64,000 nt of DNA from JAPHTQ01 sp050288165 (GTDB taxonomy: Bacteria > Pseudomonadota > Gammaproteobacteria > Thiohalomonadales > Thiohalomonadaceae): NCBI GenBank assembly GCA_050288165.1, contig JBNKDG010000003.1, forward strand, positions 62,001 through 126,000, in the 5' to 3' direction. The translations under genes were made by a program, and so were the position numbers. Below are positions 8,288 to 16,548 of this stretch, piece by piece. Below the pieces are notes generated by a model, which searched no databases, had not been told where the DNA came from, and saw nothing but the letters and a program-made list of their open reading frames with translations. Position 1 is the stretch's first letter. Each line of letters opens with the position of its first letter.

Positions 8288-10681
8288 ATGACGGATAATG
8301 CGCCTATGGAAGCGGAATACATACAAAACGAAGCGACAGATACGGAACTGGCCATACAGGGCTCGGTATTGCCGACGACTATTCACCTGCTTCCAGTGTT
8401 TGATAGACCATTTTTTCCTGCGCAGGCCGCCCCCATTATCATGGACGAAAGCCCATGGCTGGAAACAATTGAGGCCATTGGCGAGACTGACCAGCACGTA
8501 GCCGGGCTGGTGATGGTCAAGGGTGAAAGGCGTGAAGCGCTAACGCCGGATGACTTTTATCAAGTTGGTAGTGTTGTTCGCCTGCATCAACCGACACGTG
8601 CCAGCGGAAAACTCCAGTTTATCGCCGAAGGGCTGCAACGCTTCCGTATCATTAAATGGCTCTCCAGTGCCCCACCCTATCTGGCCCAGGTACAGTACGC
8701 CACAAACGAAATAAACCTTAATGATGACCAGGTACGCGCCTATGCCATGGCGATCATTAACACTATTAAGGAATTACTCCCGCTCAACCCGCTCTATAGC
8801 GAGGAGTTGAAATACTTTCTCAGCCGTTTTGGGCCCAATGAACCTTCTCCGCTGGCTGATTTTGCCGCAGGTATCACCACTGCACTGGGTACCGATCTGC
8901 AGGGAGTTCTTGAAACGTTCCCGGTCATCGAGAGGATGCAAAAGGTACTGGTATTGCTCAAGAAGGAGATGGAACTCGCCAAGCTGCAACATCAGATCCG
9001 CCAACGGGTTGAGGATCAGATGTCCGATCAACAACGGAAATTCTTCCTCCGCGAACAACTCAAGGAGATCCAGAAAGAGCTGGGACTGGAAAAAGATGAC
9101 CGCACCGCTGATCTGGAACGCTACCAGCAACGCGTGGAAAAACTGACTCTACCGGAACACGCACAACGTCGCCTGGATGACGAGATGCAGAAGATGTCGG
9201 TACTGGAGGTCGGTTCACCTGAGTACACCGTCACCAGAAACTACCTCGATTGGATTACCTCACTACCCTGGGGCGTCGATTCTGATGACATTCTCGATCT
9301 GAAACGTGCCAGAAAGATCCTCGATCGGGATCACGACGGTCTGGACGATGTTAAGCAACGTATTCTGGAATTTCTTGCTGTTGGCCAGTTACGCGGCACG
9401 ATAGCAGGTTCCATTCTGTTACTGGTGGGACCGCCCGGGGTAGGGAAAACCTCCATTGGTCGCTCCATTGCCGAAACCGTCGGTCGCAAGTTCTATCGTT
9501 TTTCTGTCGGTGGTATGCGCGACGAAGCTGAGATCAAAGGCCATCGCCGTACCTACATCGGTGCCATGCCGGGTAAATTCCTACATTCGCTAAAAGAAGC
9601 CGGAACAGAGAATCCGGTCATCATGCTCGATGAGATCGATAAAATCGGCGCCTCCTATCAGGGTGATCCCGCTGCAGCACTACTCGAGGTGCTCGATCCG
9701 GAGCAGAACAGCGAATTCCTCGACCACTATCTCGACCTGCGTTTCGATCTCTCCAAGGTACTGTTCATCTGCACCGCCAATCAGCTCGATACGATTCCTG
9801 GCCCCCTGCTCGACCGTATGGAGATTATCCGGCTCTCCGGTTATATCACCGATGAAAAACTCGCGATCGCCAAACACCACCTCTGGCCACGACAGCTGGA
9901 GCGTGCCGGTGTCAAACCGAGTAAGCTGAAGATTAGCGATACCGCATTGCGTCAGATCATCGAAGGTTATGCCCGTGAGGCCGGAGTACGTAATCTGGAA
10001 AAACAACTCGGACGAGTGGTACGCAAGGCCGCGATGCGGCTGGTCAGTGGCGAAAAGGGCCCGATAAAGGTCGGTCCGAAAACCCTGATCGAATATCTGG
10101 GCAAACCGTTTTTCGGCAAGGAGACATTGCTCAGTGGTGTCGGTGTTGTCACCGGACTGGCCTGGCCCCCCATGGGTGGCGCCACCCTCAGCATCGAGGC
10201 GACCCAGGTACACAGTCTCAATCGCGGCTTCAAACTGACCGGCAAACTGGGGGATGTGATGCGTGAGTCGGCGGAGATCGCTTACAGCTATATCTCATCC
10301 CACCTGAAACAGTTTACGGGCAAGACGGAGTTCTTTGAATCGGCCTTTATCCATTTGCATGTACCGGAAGGAGCAACCCCCAAGGACGGCCCTTCGGCAG
10401 GTGTCACCATGGCAACGGCACTGCTATCGCTTGCGCGCAACCAACGCATTAAACGCCCATTAGCAATGACCGGGGAACTGACCCTGACAGGTAGCGTCTA
10501 CCCTGTAGGTGGTATTCGTGAGAAGGTCATCGCCGCGCGCCGGGCGGGCATCATGGAGGTGTTGCTACCCGATGCCAATCGTGGTGATTTTGAAGAACTG
10601 CCCGATCATATTCGCCAGGGGATGACCGCTCATTTCATCAGACACTACCGGGATGTCGTACCGATCGTTTTCGGCGAATAG
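8288..10681 (+). CDS. lon: ATP-dependent Lon protease
   Basis: A 797-residue cytoplasmic AAA+ protease that degrades misfolded and regulatory proteins. In order: LON substrate-binding domain (about 30-225), a helical linker with QIRQRVEDQMSDQQRKFFLR, an ATPase with Walker A GPPGVGKTS near 380 and Walker B VIMLDEIDKIG, and the C-terminal peptidase with the Ser-Lys dyad Ser703 (KDGPSAG) and Lys746 (GGIREKV). The first 28 residues are an acidic extension not usual in E. coli Lon. It is not beside clpX or hupB, the usual neighbours, so it may be a second or relocated Lon. Divergent from the histone-like gene. Confidence 0.94.
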   Translation: MTDNAPMEAEYIQNEATDTELAIQGSVLPTTIHLLPVFDRPFFPAQAAPIIMDESPWLETIEAIGETDQHVAGLVMVKGERREALTPDDFYQVGSVVRLHQPTRASGKLQFIAEGLQRFRIIKWLSSAPPYLAQVQYATNEINLNDDQVRAYAMAIINTIKELLPLNPLYSEELKYFLSRFGPNEPSPLADFAAGITTALGTDLQGVLETFPVIERMQKVLVLLKKEMELAKLQHQIRQRVEDQMSDQQRKFFLREQLKEIQKELGLEKDDRTADLERYQQRVEKLTLPEHAQRRLDDEMQKMSVLEVGSPEYTVTRNYLDWITSLPWGVDSDDILDLKRARKILDRDHDGLDDVKQRILEFLAVGQLRGTIAGSILLLVGPPGVGKTSIGRSIAETVGRKFYRFSVGGMRDEAEIKGHRRTYIGAMPGKFLHSLKEAGTENPVIMLDEIDKIGASYQGDPAAALLEVLDPEQNSEFLDHYLDLRFDLSKVLFICTANQLDTIPGPLLDRMEIIRLSGYITDEKLAIAKHHLWPRQLERAGVKPSKLKISDTALRQIIEGYAREAGVRNLEKQLGRVVRKAAMRLVSGEKGPIKVGPKTLIEYLGKPFFGKETLLSGVGVVTGLAWPPMGGATLSIEATQVHSLNRGFKLTGKLGDVMRESAEIAYSYISSHLKQFTGKTEFFESAFIHLHVPEGATPKDGPSAGVTMATALLSLARNQRIKRPLAMTGELTLTGSVYPVGGIREKVIAARRAGIMEVLLPDANRGDFEELPDHIRQGMTAHFIRHYRDVVPIVFGE

Positions 10682-10745
10682 CACTTCTCAGGAAAATGGG
10701 ACACTATACTAATACGTGTCGGCAACAGGCAGAGAGAACCGACTC

Positions 10746-11213
10746 ATGTTGAACAGACAGACTGTCGCCATACTCATCCTTGTGCTCGCAGGCTGCAGTA
10801 GTGCCGAGCCTATACCTTATGGCAACCAATCATTCCGTGGAGATCCCGCCACCTCGACCGCAGTGAGCTTCGCCAGAAAGCAGGTGGGCAAACCCTATCG
10901 TTATGGCGGTTACTCACCGCAAAGCGGTTTTGATTGCAGCGGACTGGTCTACTACTCGTTCCAGCGTGCCGGGCTGGATGTGCCCCGCACCACCGGTGGG
11001 CTCTATGACAGCACCTTTCCGGTCGATCCCCGCGCGCTACGCCAGGGAGATCTGCTGTTCTTCAGCATCGAAGGCAAGGTCTCACATGTTGGGATATACG
11101 TTGGAAAGGGCAGCTTTGTGCATGCACCTTCCAGTGGTAAGAAGGTCAGTTACGCCTCGCTGGAGAATCCCTACTGGCGTGAACATCTGGTACGTGCGGG
11201 AAGATTATTCTAG
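10746..11213 (+). CDS. NlpC/P60 family lipoprotein (peptidoglycan endopeptidase)
   Basis: A 155-residue outer-membrane or periplasmic lipoprotein predicted to cut peptide cross-links in the cell wall. The start at 10746 (ATG) is preferred over an upstream GTG at 10716 because it gives a clean lipoprotein signal peptide, MLNRQTVAILILVLAGCSS, with lipobox LAGC. The NlpC/P60 domain shows the catalytic Cys in GFDCSGLVYYSF, the His in VSHVGIYVG, and the third residue in FVHAPSSGKKV. It is the size of Spr/NlpC of E. coli. Its stop codon touches a 141-bp fold-back repeat that separates it from hemH. Confidence 0.92.
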   Translation: MLNRQTVAILILVLAGCSSAEPIPYGNQSFRGDPATSTAVSFARKQVGKPYRYGGYSPQSGFDCSGLVYYSFQRAGLDVPRTTGGLYDSTFPVDPRALRQGDLLFFSIEGKVSHVGIYVGKGSFVHAPSSGKKVSYASLENPYWREHLVRAGRLF

Positions 11214-11353
11214 AAGTGGTCTCAAAATTATCTTCGCACCCTGATCCTGTGTTGCAAAGTCTTCTCCGGTGCTCATTTACTACCGGTAAACTCCGCTCCT
11301 CGAAGACTTTGCGCCTTGTCTCCGGGCACGAATCTTAATTTTGAGACCACTTC
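11213..11353. repeat. 141-bp fold-back (MITE-like) element between nlpC-like gene and hemH
   Basis: Perfect 18-bp terminal inverted repeats: 11213-11230 and 11336-11353 (GAAGTGGTCTCAAAATTA and its complement). Inside is a second imperfect pair (GCAAAGTCTTC near 11254-11264 with GAAGACTTTGC near 11302-11312). At the tip is a small loop around CATTTACTACCGGTAAACTC. The left end begins on the last base of the upstream stop codon. The right end supplies the last five codons and stop of hemH. There is no coding capacity. The layout is that of a repetitive palindromic or miniature transposable element. Confidence 0.8.
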
Positions 11354-12333
11354 CAGTGGGTAAGTATCAGATCAGCCATCAATGCCACATGATCGTCACG
11401 ACCATTTAACGCCGGGATATAGAAAAACGCCTCACCACCGGCACGGGTGAATATCTCACGATTCTCTCCCGCGATCTCTTCCAGAGTCTCAAGACAATCT
11501 GCGGAAAAACCGGGACAAATCACTTCAATCCGTTTTACACCCTGTTGTGCCAACTGTTGCAGGGTTTCGTCGGTATAGGGCTGCAACCACTCCTCGCGGC
11601 CAAAGCGCGACTGGAAGCTGACCTGCCACTTCCCATCGTCCAGGCCCAGTTCCTGTGCCAGTAGCCGCGCGGTTTCCAGACACTGCTCATAGTAAGGGTC
11701 ACCCTCTTCACGATAACGAACCGGTGTACCGTGAAATGAGATCAGCAACATTTCTGCCGCCTCACGACCCTCACGATGTTCGCGGACAGAATTTGCCAAT
11801 GCCTTGATGTAGGCTGGATGCGCATGATATCCGGCGATAAAGTCGAGATGCGGTACATCGCGCCGCTTTTTCAACGCATCGCTGACTGCATCCAGCGTCG
11901 AGGCGGTGGTGGAACAGGAATTCTGCGGATAAAGCGGCAATACCACGATCGAATCAATCCCCTTCTGCTGCAATTCCGTCAGGGCGGACTCAATGGAGGG
12001 ATTGCCGTAGCGCATTCCCAGCGCTACCTGATAACGACCCGACGCCAGTGCATCCAATTGTTGCTGCAACATGCACTGCTGGGTTTGAGAGATGCTCAAT
12101 AGTGGTGAACCCTGCTCACTCCAGATATCACGATAGAGTCGTGCAGAGCGGGCGGGACGGGTACGCAAGATGATGCCGTGCAGGATCAACCACCACAGCG
12201 GACGCGGTAGATCGACCACGCGTCGGTCCCAGAGAAACTCGGCCAGATAGCGTCGTAGTGCGGCTGGGGTCGGTGCGTCGGGCGTGCCGAGATTGGTTAG
12301 CAGTACGCCGACTCTATTGTTGCTCTTCTGCAT
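11335..12333 (-). CDS. hemH: Ferrochelatase HemH
   Basis: Inserts Fe(II) into protoporphyrin IX, the last step of heme synthesis; needed here for the nine-heme cytochrome among others. The 332 residues begin VGVLLTNLGTPDAPTPAALRRYL and contain VVLPLYPQNSCSTTAS, the catalytic His in LLISFHGTPVRYREEGDPY, SFQSRFGREEWLQPYT, and the Glu-rich CPGFSADCLETLEEIA. The last residues (KWSQN and stop) are encoded by the right terminal repeat of the fold-back element, so the natural C-terminus may have been altered by insertion. Leftward gene, separate from adk. Confidence 0.97.
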   Translation of the reverse strand: MQKSNNRVGVLLTNLGTPDAPTPAALRRYLAEFLWDRRVVDLPRPLWWLILHGIILRTRPARSARLYRDIWSEQGSPLLSISQTQQCMLQQQLDALASGRYQVALGMRYGNPSIESALTELQQKGIDSIVVLPLYPQNSCSTTASTLDAVSDALKKRRDVPHLDFIAGYHAHPAYIKALANSVREHREGREAAEMLLISFHGTPVRYREEGDPYYEQCLETARLLAQELGLDDGKWQVSFQSRFGREEWLQPYTDETLQQLAQQGVKRIEVICPGFSADCLETLEEIAGENREIFTRAGGEAFFYIPALNGRDDHVALMADLILTHWKWSQN

Positions 12334-12381
12334 GCGCTTTTGTCGTTACTCATAAACTTGCCTGAGTATAGCGTCAGCGCC

Positions 12382-12411
12382 AAACGCAAAACAGGCCCCG
12401 AAGGGCCTGTT
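12382..12411 (-). terminator. Terminator of adk
   Basis: A 9-bp perfect stem, 12390-12398 with 12403-12411. On the minus strand the loop is TTCG, the stable tetraloop, followed by TTTGCGTTT. It lies 24 bases past the adk stop. Confidence 0.85.
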
Positions 12412-12434
12412 CTCATTGCAACACAGGTTATCTA

Positions 12435-13094
12435 TTAGCCCAGTGCCGCAAATACCGCGTCACGGTTTTCTTCCACGGTGCGGCCGGTACCGGTCACCTT
12501 GACGTACTTCGGTGCGTCAGCAGCGCCACTATTGGCCCAGGTGGAGTAGAAATCGACCAGCGGTTTGGTCTGTGAGTGGTAAACATCGAGGCGTTTGCGT
12601 ACGGTCGCTTCGTTGTCATCATCACGTTGGATCAGGTCTTCACCGGTTTCGTCATCCTTACCATCTACCTTCGGCGGATTGAAGATAACGTGATAGGTGC
12701 GGCCTGAGCCCGGGTGAACACGACGACCGCTCATACGCTTGATGATCTCATCGTCGTCAACATCGATCTCGACTACGGAATCGAGCGCAACACCATCATC
12801 CTTCAGTGCCTGCGCCTGAGGAATGGTGCGCGGGAAACCGTCGAAGAGAAACCCGTTTTTGCAGTCGTCCTCGGTAATCCGCTCCTTGACCAGGCCAAGG
12901 ATGATGTCATCAGAGACCAGACCACCCTCATCCATAATCTTCTTTGCCGCAACGCCCAACGGGGTTCCCGCCTTGACCGCTGCACGCAGCATATCGCCAG
13001 TGGAGATTTGTGGAATACCATATTTTTCGCAGATGAATTGTGCCTGCGTACCCTTGCCCGCACCCGGGGCACCCAAAAGAATAAGGCGCATCAT
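12435..13094 (-). CDS. adk: Adenylate kinase
   Basis: Interconverts 2 ADP with ATP and AMP in the cytoplasm. The 219-residue protein begins MMRLILLGAPGAGKGTQAQF with the P-loop GAPGAGKGT. It continues with the AMP-binding region STGDMLRAAV, FDGFPRTIPQAQAL, and a long LID domain (GRRVHPGSGRTYHVIFN, then PPKVDGKDDETGEDL) of the non-zinc type, as it lacks the four cysteines. It is monocistronic: a terminator lies downstream and 133 bases separate it from the next leftward gene. The C-terminal part is slightly unusual (STWANSGAADAPKYVKVTG). Confidence 0.97.
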   Translation of the reverse strand: MMRLILLGAPGAGKGTQAQFICEKYGIPQISTGDMLRAAVKAGTPLGVAAKKIMDEGGLVSDDIILGLVKERITEDDCKNGFLFDGFPRTIPQAQALKDDGVALDSVVEIDVDDDEIIKRMSGRRVHPGSGRTYHVIFNPPKVDGKDDETGEDLIQRDDDNEATVRKRLDVYHSQTKPLVDFYSTWANSGAADAPKYVKVTGTGRTVEENRDAVFAALG

Positions 13095-13227
13095 TGGCTC
13101 CTTTGTTTGTCGTTATTTACAGAATTACAGATAAATCCGCGAGAAATTATGCCGGGGTGGGGCGGGGATGAACAAAAGAGCTTATGAATAGGCCAATCTG
13201 CTGACCTTATTACAAAAACAGGCAGGA

Positions 13228-13788
13228 TTATGAGCGGAGCAGCTTAGTACCGTTGGCCTGAAAGCGCGCGAAAGGCTCGCGACCCCACTGGGTGAGACGG
13301 TTCAGCGCCAGGGTTTCCGCACTATCACGACTCTCCTCGGAGACCATTTTCAGCAATAGCTCTACCCGCAGGGTATCGGGGCTGTAGTGCAACGCCAGCG
13401 ACTCCAGGGCGCCGCTGCGCTGAGGACGGACTCGGGGCATGCTATAGGCGGTACACTGCACCTTCTCGACCTGAATTGAGGCGAAGGCACTGGCGAGACG
13501 GTGGCGCAGTTCGCGACGGGCAAATTCTGCGCTGAAGATAGCGATCTCATCGATCAGGGTGATCAGGGCGCGATCGACCGCCTCAGGACGGTCACGAAAA
13601 TAGTCGAGTGCCGGGTAGTAGCCAAGACGTTGTTCCATGACATAGGCATCGACCTGCCCCGCCAGGTTATCCCCCAGCACCCAGGGCATGTAACCGGTAT
13701 TCAGCTCCACCACCTCCTGCGGAACCGTCACGGTTAGCGCTGTCGCTACAATCATCGCCTCGGCGGTTGCTGCCTTGTTTCGTTCCAT
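13228..13788 (-). CDS. Conserved protein of unknown function, downstream of dsrS-like gene
   Basis: A 186-residue soluble protein that I do not recognise. The ATG at 13788 (MERNKAATAEAMIVATAL) is chosen because GTGAGGT lies just upstream; a GTG at 13806 would add six residues. It is rich in Arg and Glu, has no signal peptide or membrane span, and contains a helical stretch around VDRALITLIDEIAIFSAEFA. The gene overlaps the stop region of the upstream dsrS-like gene (stop at 13796), so the start lies within 8 bases of that stop and translation is probably coupled. Its role may therefore be linked to that protein (inference). Confidence 0.75.
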   Translation of the reverse strand: MERNKAATAEAMIVATALTVTVPQEVVELNTGYMPWVLGDNLAGQVDAYVMEQRLGYYPALDYFRDRPEAVDRALITLIDEIAIFSAEFARRELRHRLASAFASIQVEKVQCTAYSMPRVRPQRSGALESLALHYSPDTLRVELLLKMVSEESRDSAETLALNRLTQWGREPFARFQANGTKLLRS

Positions 13789-13795
13789 ATTGACC

Positions 13796-14953
13796 TCACC
13801 TGGCACGGCGGCCGCGACCGCCGGTTTTCACTACTGATGTCGGCTCTTTCCCCCGCAGCCGGCATATCGCCTGACGGAGCGGCAGGGTGACAGGTTCCAT
13901 ACGTTCCTGCATCACCGTGCCCACCGCATCGGTCTGGGAAAAGACCGGATTCAGCAGATATTCGCTGACGTGCATTAGCACAAGCATAGCCCGTATCTCG
14001 GGCAGCAACAGCGGAGCTACCTCGATCAGTTGATGCAGGGATTCATCGCTTTCCAGCAGATGTCCGACCTGAGCATCGATCATAGCGATATCAGACAGGC
14101 CGCTGCTGTGGGGAAGATCACTAAAGTAATCGCCGAGGGTGTTAAACAGGGCAATCGCGACTTCCTGATCGGCGGGGTGAAGCAGCACATCTTCAGCCAC
14201 CGCCAGAAACGCCTGACCCGGTGCTTCCAGCAGACGCAACAACTGCCTGGCGTACACATTTCCTTCGTTATCCAGCTTTTCCAACAGACTACGACACTCA
14301 CTCAGGACAGTACGTGGCGGTTGCTGTTCGGGCAGGTCATCGGGAAGCGCCTTGAGAAAACCGATGCGGTAACTGCGGTTACGCGCGCCACTCTGCCACA
14401 GGCGCTGTTGCTGTTCATCGTCGATCAGACCCGGTTGCAGCACCAGGCGTACGGTATCGAGCATGTCCCGTGGCTCGGTCTCAAACGGCAGGTGCTCGAT
14501 CAAATGGGCAGCCAGTACCTTGCCCATCTCTCCTTCCACCACCTTGCGACTCTCCAGCATACGCCGCGCATATTCCGACCAGGGTGTACACCACCAGGCA
14601 CGCCGCGCCAGTTCATCGGAAAGATTGCGTGAACAGACCACCGCCATCACTGCTTCCGGCTCGCCCAGTTTTAGCAGACGGTCCATCTGCTCGTGATCGA
14701 TCTGGCCCATGCGGGTCCAGCGCTTGAGATAAACCGGGTAACCGCCGGGAGAATCGAGTACCACCGAAGAGAGCGTGGAACGCACCAGTTTCATATATTG
14801 ATCGCGACGGCCGGTTGGTGAGAGGGGGAACTTCATCTCCTCGCCACCTTTTTTGAGACCGTAAACGGTCATACTGTTTTCATCGATGCGCACCGCTTCG
14901 GCGTTGGCCAGCAACACATTCAAGCGCAGCGCATCTTCAGGGCTTAATTCCAT
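13796..14953 (-). CDS. dsrS: DsrS-like protein
   Basis: A 385-residue soluble protein resembling DsrS, a cytoplasmic protein encoded at the end of the dsr sulfur-oxidation cluster of Allochromatium vinosum and found in other sulfur oxidizers. The N-terminus (MELSPEDALRLNVLLANAEA), the block GGYPVYLKRWTRMGQ, LLKLGEPEAVMAVV, LARRAWW and VRLVLQPGLIDDE are what I recognise. The biochemical function of DsrS is not known. No other dsr gene is near, so this is an isolated copy. It is followed by an overlapping gene of unknown role. Identification is from memory of the family and needs a database check. Confidence 0.6.
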   Translation of the reverse strand: MELSPEDALRLNVLLANAEAVRIDENSMTVYGLKKGGEEMKFPLSPTGRRDQYMKLVRSTLSSVVLDSPGGYPVYLKRWTRMGQIDHEQMDRLLKLGEPEAVMAVVCSRNLSDELARRAWWCTPWSEYARRMLESRKVVEGEMGKVLAAHLIEHLPFETEPRDMLDTVRLVLQPGLIDDEQQQRLWQSGARNRSYRIGFLKALPDDLPEQQPPRTVLSECRSLLEKLDNEGNVYARQLLRLLEAPGQAFLAVAEDVLLHPADQEVAIALFNTLGDYFSDLPHSSGLSDIAMIDAQVGHLLESDESLHQLIEVAPLLLPEIRAMLVLMHVSEYLLNPVFSQTDAVGTVMQERMEPVTLPLRQAICRLRGKEPTSVVKTGGRGRRAR

Positions 14954-14983
14954 ATCATTTATTCACTCAAATAAAGCTTTTAG

Positions 14984-15093
14984 CACGAAGCTCACGAAGA
15001 ACACGAAGAACACGAAGAACACGAAGCGAACTGTTCTAGCCGAGTAAGTCACGCTTCTCCTTCGTGTGTTCTGTGTCCTTCGTGGTGAGTCTT
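14984..15093. repeat. CACGAAG fold-back repeat, gap between dsrS-like and VWA genes
   Basis: The left arm holds five units of CACGAAG spaced every 9 bases (14984-15026). The right arm (15054-15093) holds the complement, CTTCGTG, twice. The two arms can pair imperfectly around a roughly 27-base middle. It fills nearly the whole 145-base gap and carries no ORF. The same design occurs in the next two gaps to the right. Confidence 0.8.
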
Positions 15094-15098
15094 TTTAG

Positions 15099-16397
15099 TC
15101 AATTTAATTGGATACGCTGACCCCAAGGCACCGCTTGTTTGCCCTTAATCAACCACACCGTCGGATAGTTCGGCTCCCGTTCAGGAAAGCGTCCCTGCGC
15201 ATCGGTGAAGTAGACCAGCACATCGGGACGGCGCTGCTCTTTTTCCACCCACTCAAAGACCGGTCGAAAATCGGTACTGCCACCGCCGGTAAAAGCCCGC
15301 GGTAGATCGAACTCTTCCCACGGTTCATAGGTCCAGCCGTCGCCGATCAAACCGGCATCACAGGCCAACAGCGTCACCCTTGCGCGGATCTGTCCTTTTA
15401 GTGCATTCACCTCGGAGACAAATTCGGTCATCTCCTTATCACTCACCGAACCGCTGGTATCGAGCGCGACGACAACATCCAGTTCGTGGCTCTTCAGACA
15501 GGGCATGATGAAATCGCCCTCACGACGCGAGGGACGGGCGTAATTAAAATCGTCGCGTGCGGTCACGCTGAGATAACGGGCCAACAACATGCGCCACGGC
15601 AGTTGCGGCTGTAACAGATGATCGATAATCCGGCGCAGCGGCCCACTCAGTTTGCCCGCCTGCATCGCCTGCTGCGCGGCACCGGCGAGACGCTGCTGCC
15701 ACTGCACCGAGAGATTTTCCATCTCGTCTCGGTTTAACGGCGGCGGTTGCTTCGCCCCATCACCACTCCCCTGCTTCGGTTCAGGGCCATCGCCGTTTTC
15801 CTGTTTGGGTTGTTCCGGTCTTTGCGCGTCACCGCGACCACCCTTGTTGTCCTCGCTGCGGCGCTGTTGCTGATCGCCGCCGGTGGAACCCTTTTCCTTG
15901 CTTTCGTGCTGACCGCCACCACCCTGCTTACCGCCACCACTCTGATTCTCCTCGTCGTAGACGTGGTCGTCATGGGGCGTCAGGTTTTCGTGCTCGTCGA
16001 GACAGGGGTAGATCTCCTCCGCGGTCATCTCTTCGAACTCCTGGAGATAAAGGGCGTCGGGACACGGCGTTAGACCGTCGGCAATGAGCAACGGATTGAT
16101 CGCCAGATCGCAGGCCAGATCCCAACGGTATTTTTGCCGATGAGAACGGCGGGCAAAATGGGATAACGCACAGTGCAACGCCTCATGGGCGAGCACAAAC
16201 TGAGTTTGATCCAGCGACAGGCCGTCGATGTATTCCGGGTTGTAGTAGAAAGCACGGGCATCGGTGGCAACGGTCTTACACCACTCGTCATCCGCCGCTA
16301 TCATCGGCAGGCGCAACACCAGCGCGCCGAGGAACGGTTTATCCAGGATTAACCGTGTTCGTGCTGCGCTCAGTTTTGTCTCGCAATGCTTTGACAT
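15099..16397 (-). CDS. Putative metallopeptidase/VWA-like protein (DUF2201 type)
   Basis: A 432-residue soluble protein. The start at 16397 (MSKHCETKLSAARTRLILDK) is chosen because the upstream extension lies in the repeat element. The N-terminal part has an HExxH zinc motif (FVLAHEALHCALSHFARR) followed by KYRWDLACDLAINPLL, the putative metallopeptidase domain. The middle is a low-complexity Gly/Gln/Glu-rich linker (about residues 150-235). The C-terminus is VWA-like with a metal-ion site DTSGS in VVVALDTSGSVSDKEMTEF and the later GGGSTDFRPVFEWV. It pairs with the MoxR ATPase upstream; such MoxR plus VWA pairs act as chaperone-like systems for assembling or activating metal enzymes. The target here is not visible. 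Confidence 0.88.
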   Translation of the reverse strand: MSKHCETKLSAARTRLILDKPFLGALVLRLPMIAADDEWCKTVATDARAFYYNPEYIDGLSLDQTQFVLAHEALHCALSHFARRSHRQKYRWDLACDLAINPLLIADGLTPCPDALYLQEFEEMTAEEIYPCLDEHENLTPHDDHVYDEENQSGGGKQGGGGQHESKEKGSTGGDQQQRRSEDNKGGRGDAQRPEQPKQENGDGPEPKQGSGDGAKQPPPLNRDEMENLSVQWQQRLAGAAQQAMQAGKLSGPLRRIIDHLLQPQLPWRMLLARYLSVTARDDFNYARPSRREGDFIMPCLKSHELDVVVALDTSGSVSDKEMTEFVSEVNALKGQIRARVTLLACDAGLIGDGWTYEPWEEFDLPRAFTGGGSTDFRPVFEWVEKEQRRPDVLVYFTDAQGRFPEREPNYPTVWLIKGKQAVPWGQRIQLN

Positions 16398-16405
16398 AAA
16401 GACTC

Positions 16406-16543
16406 TCACCGCAGAGGCGCAAAGTACGCAGAGAACACCAAACAATTCATGTTTACATCCTGAACTATTAGTTCTGCATAACAAACAGCTATGCCATTAC
16501 CTGCTGTCGACTTCTTTGCGCCCTTTGCGTCTTTGCGGTTAAA
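16406..16543. repeat. CGCAAAG fold-back repeat, gap between VWA and MoxR genes
   Basis: The left arm, about 16406-16433, reads ACCGCAGAGGCGCAAAGTAC. The right arm, about 16511-16543, reads CTTTGCGCCCTTTGCGTC then TTTGCGG, its complement in 9- to 10-base steps. The arms are separated by about 77 bases of unrelated sequence. The element fills the 151-base gap. Confidence 0.78.
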
Positions 16544-16548
16544 ACATT

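Noticed and set aside
10716..10745. Upstream GTG start of the NlpC/P60 gene
   Set aside because: It would put ten charged or polar residues before a clean lipoprotein signal peptide that begins at the ATG at 10746.
14984..15026. Five evenly spaced CACGAAG units as a possible CRISPR array
   Set aside because: Units are 7 bases in 9-base steps with no spacers of 30 bases, no cas genes nearby, and the stretch pairs with a complementary arm.
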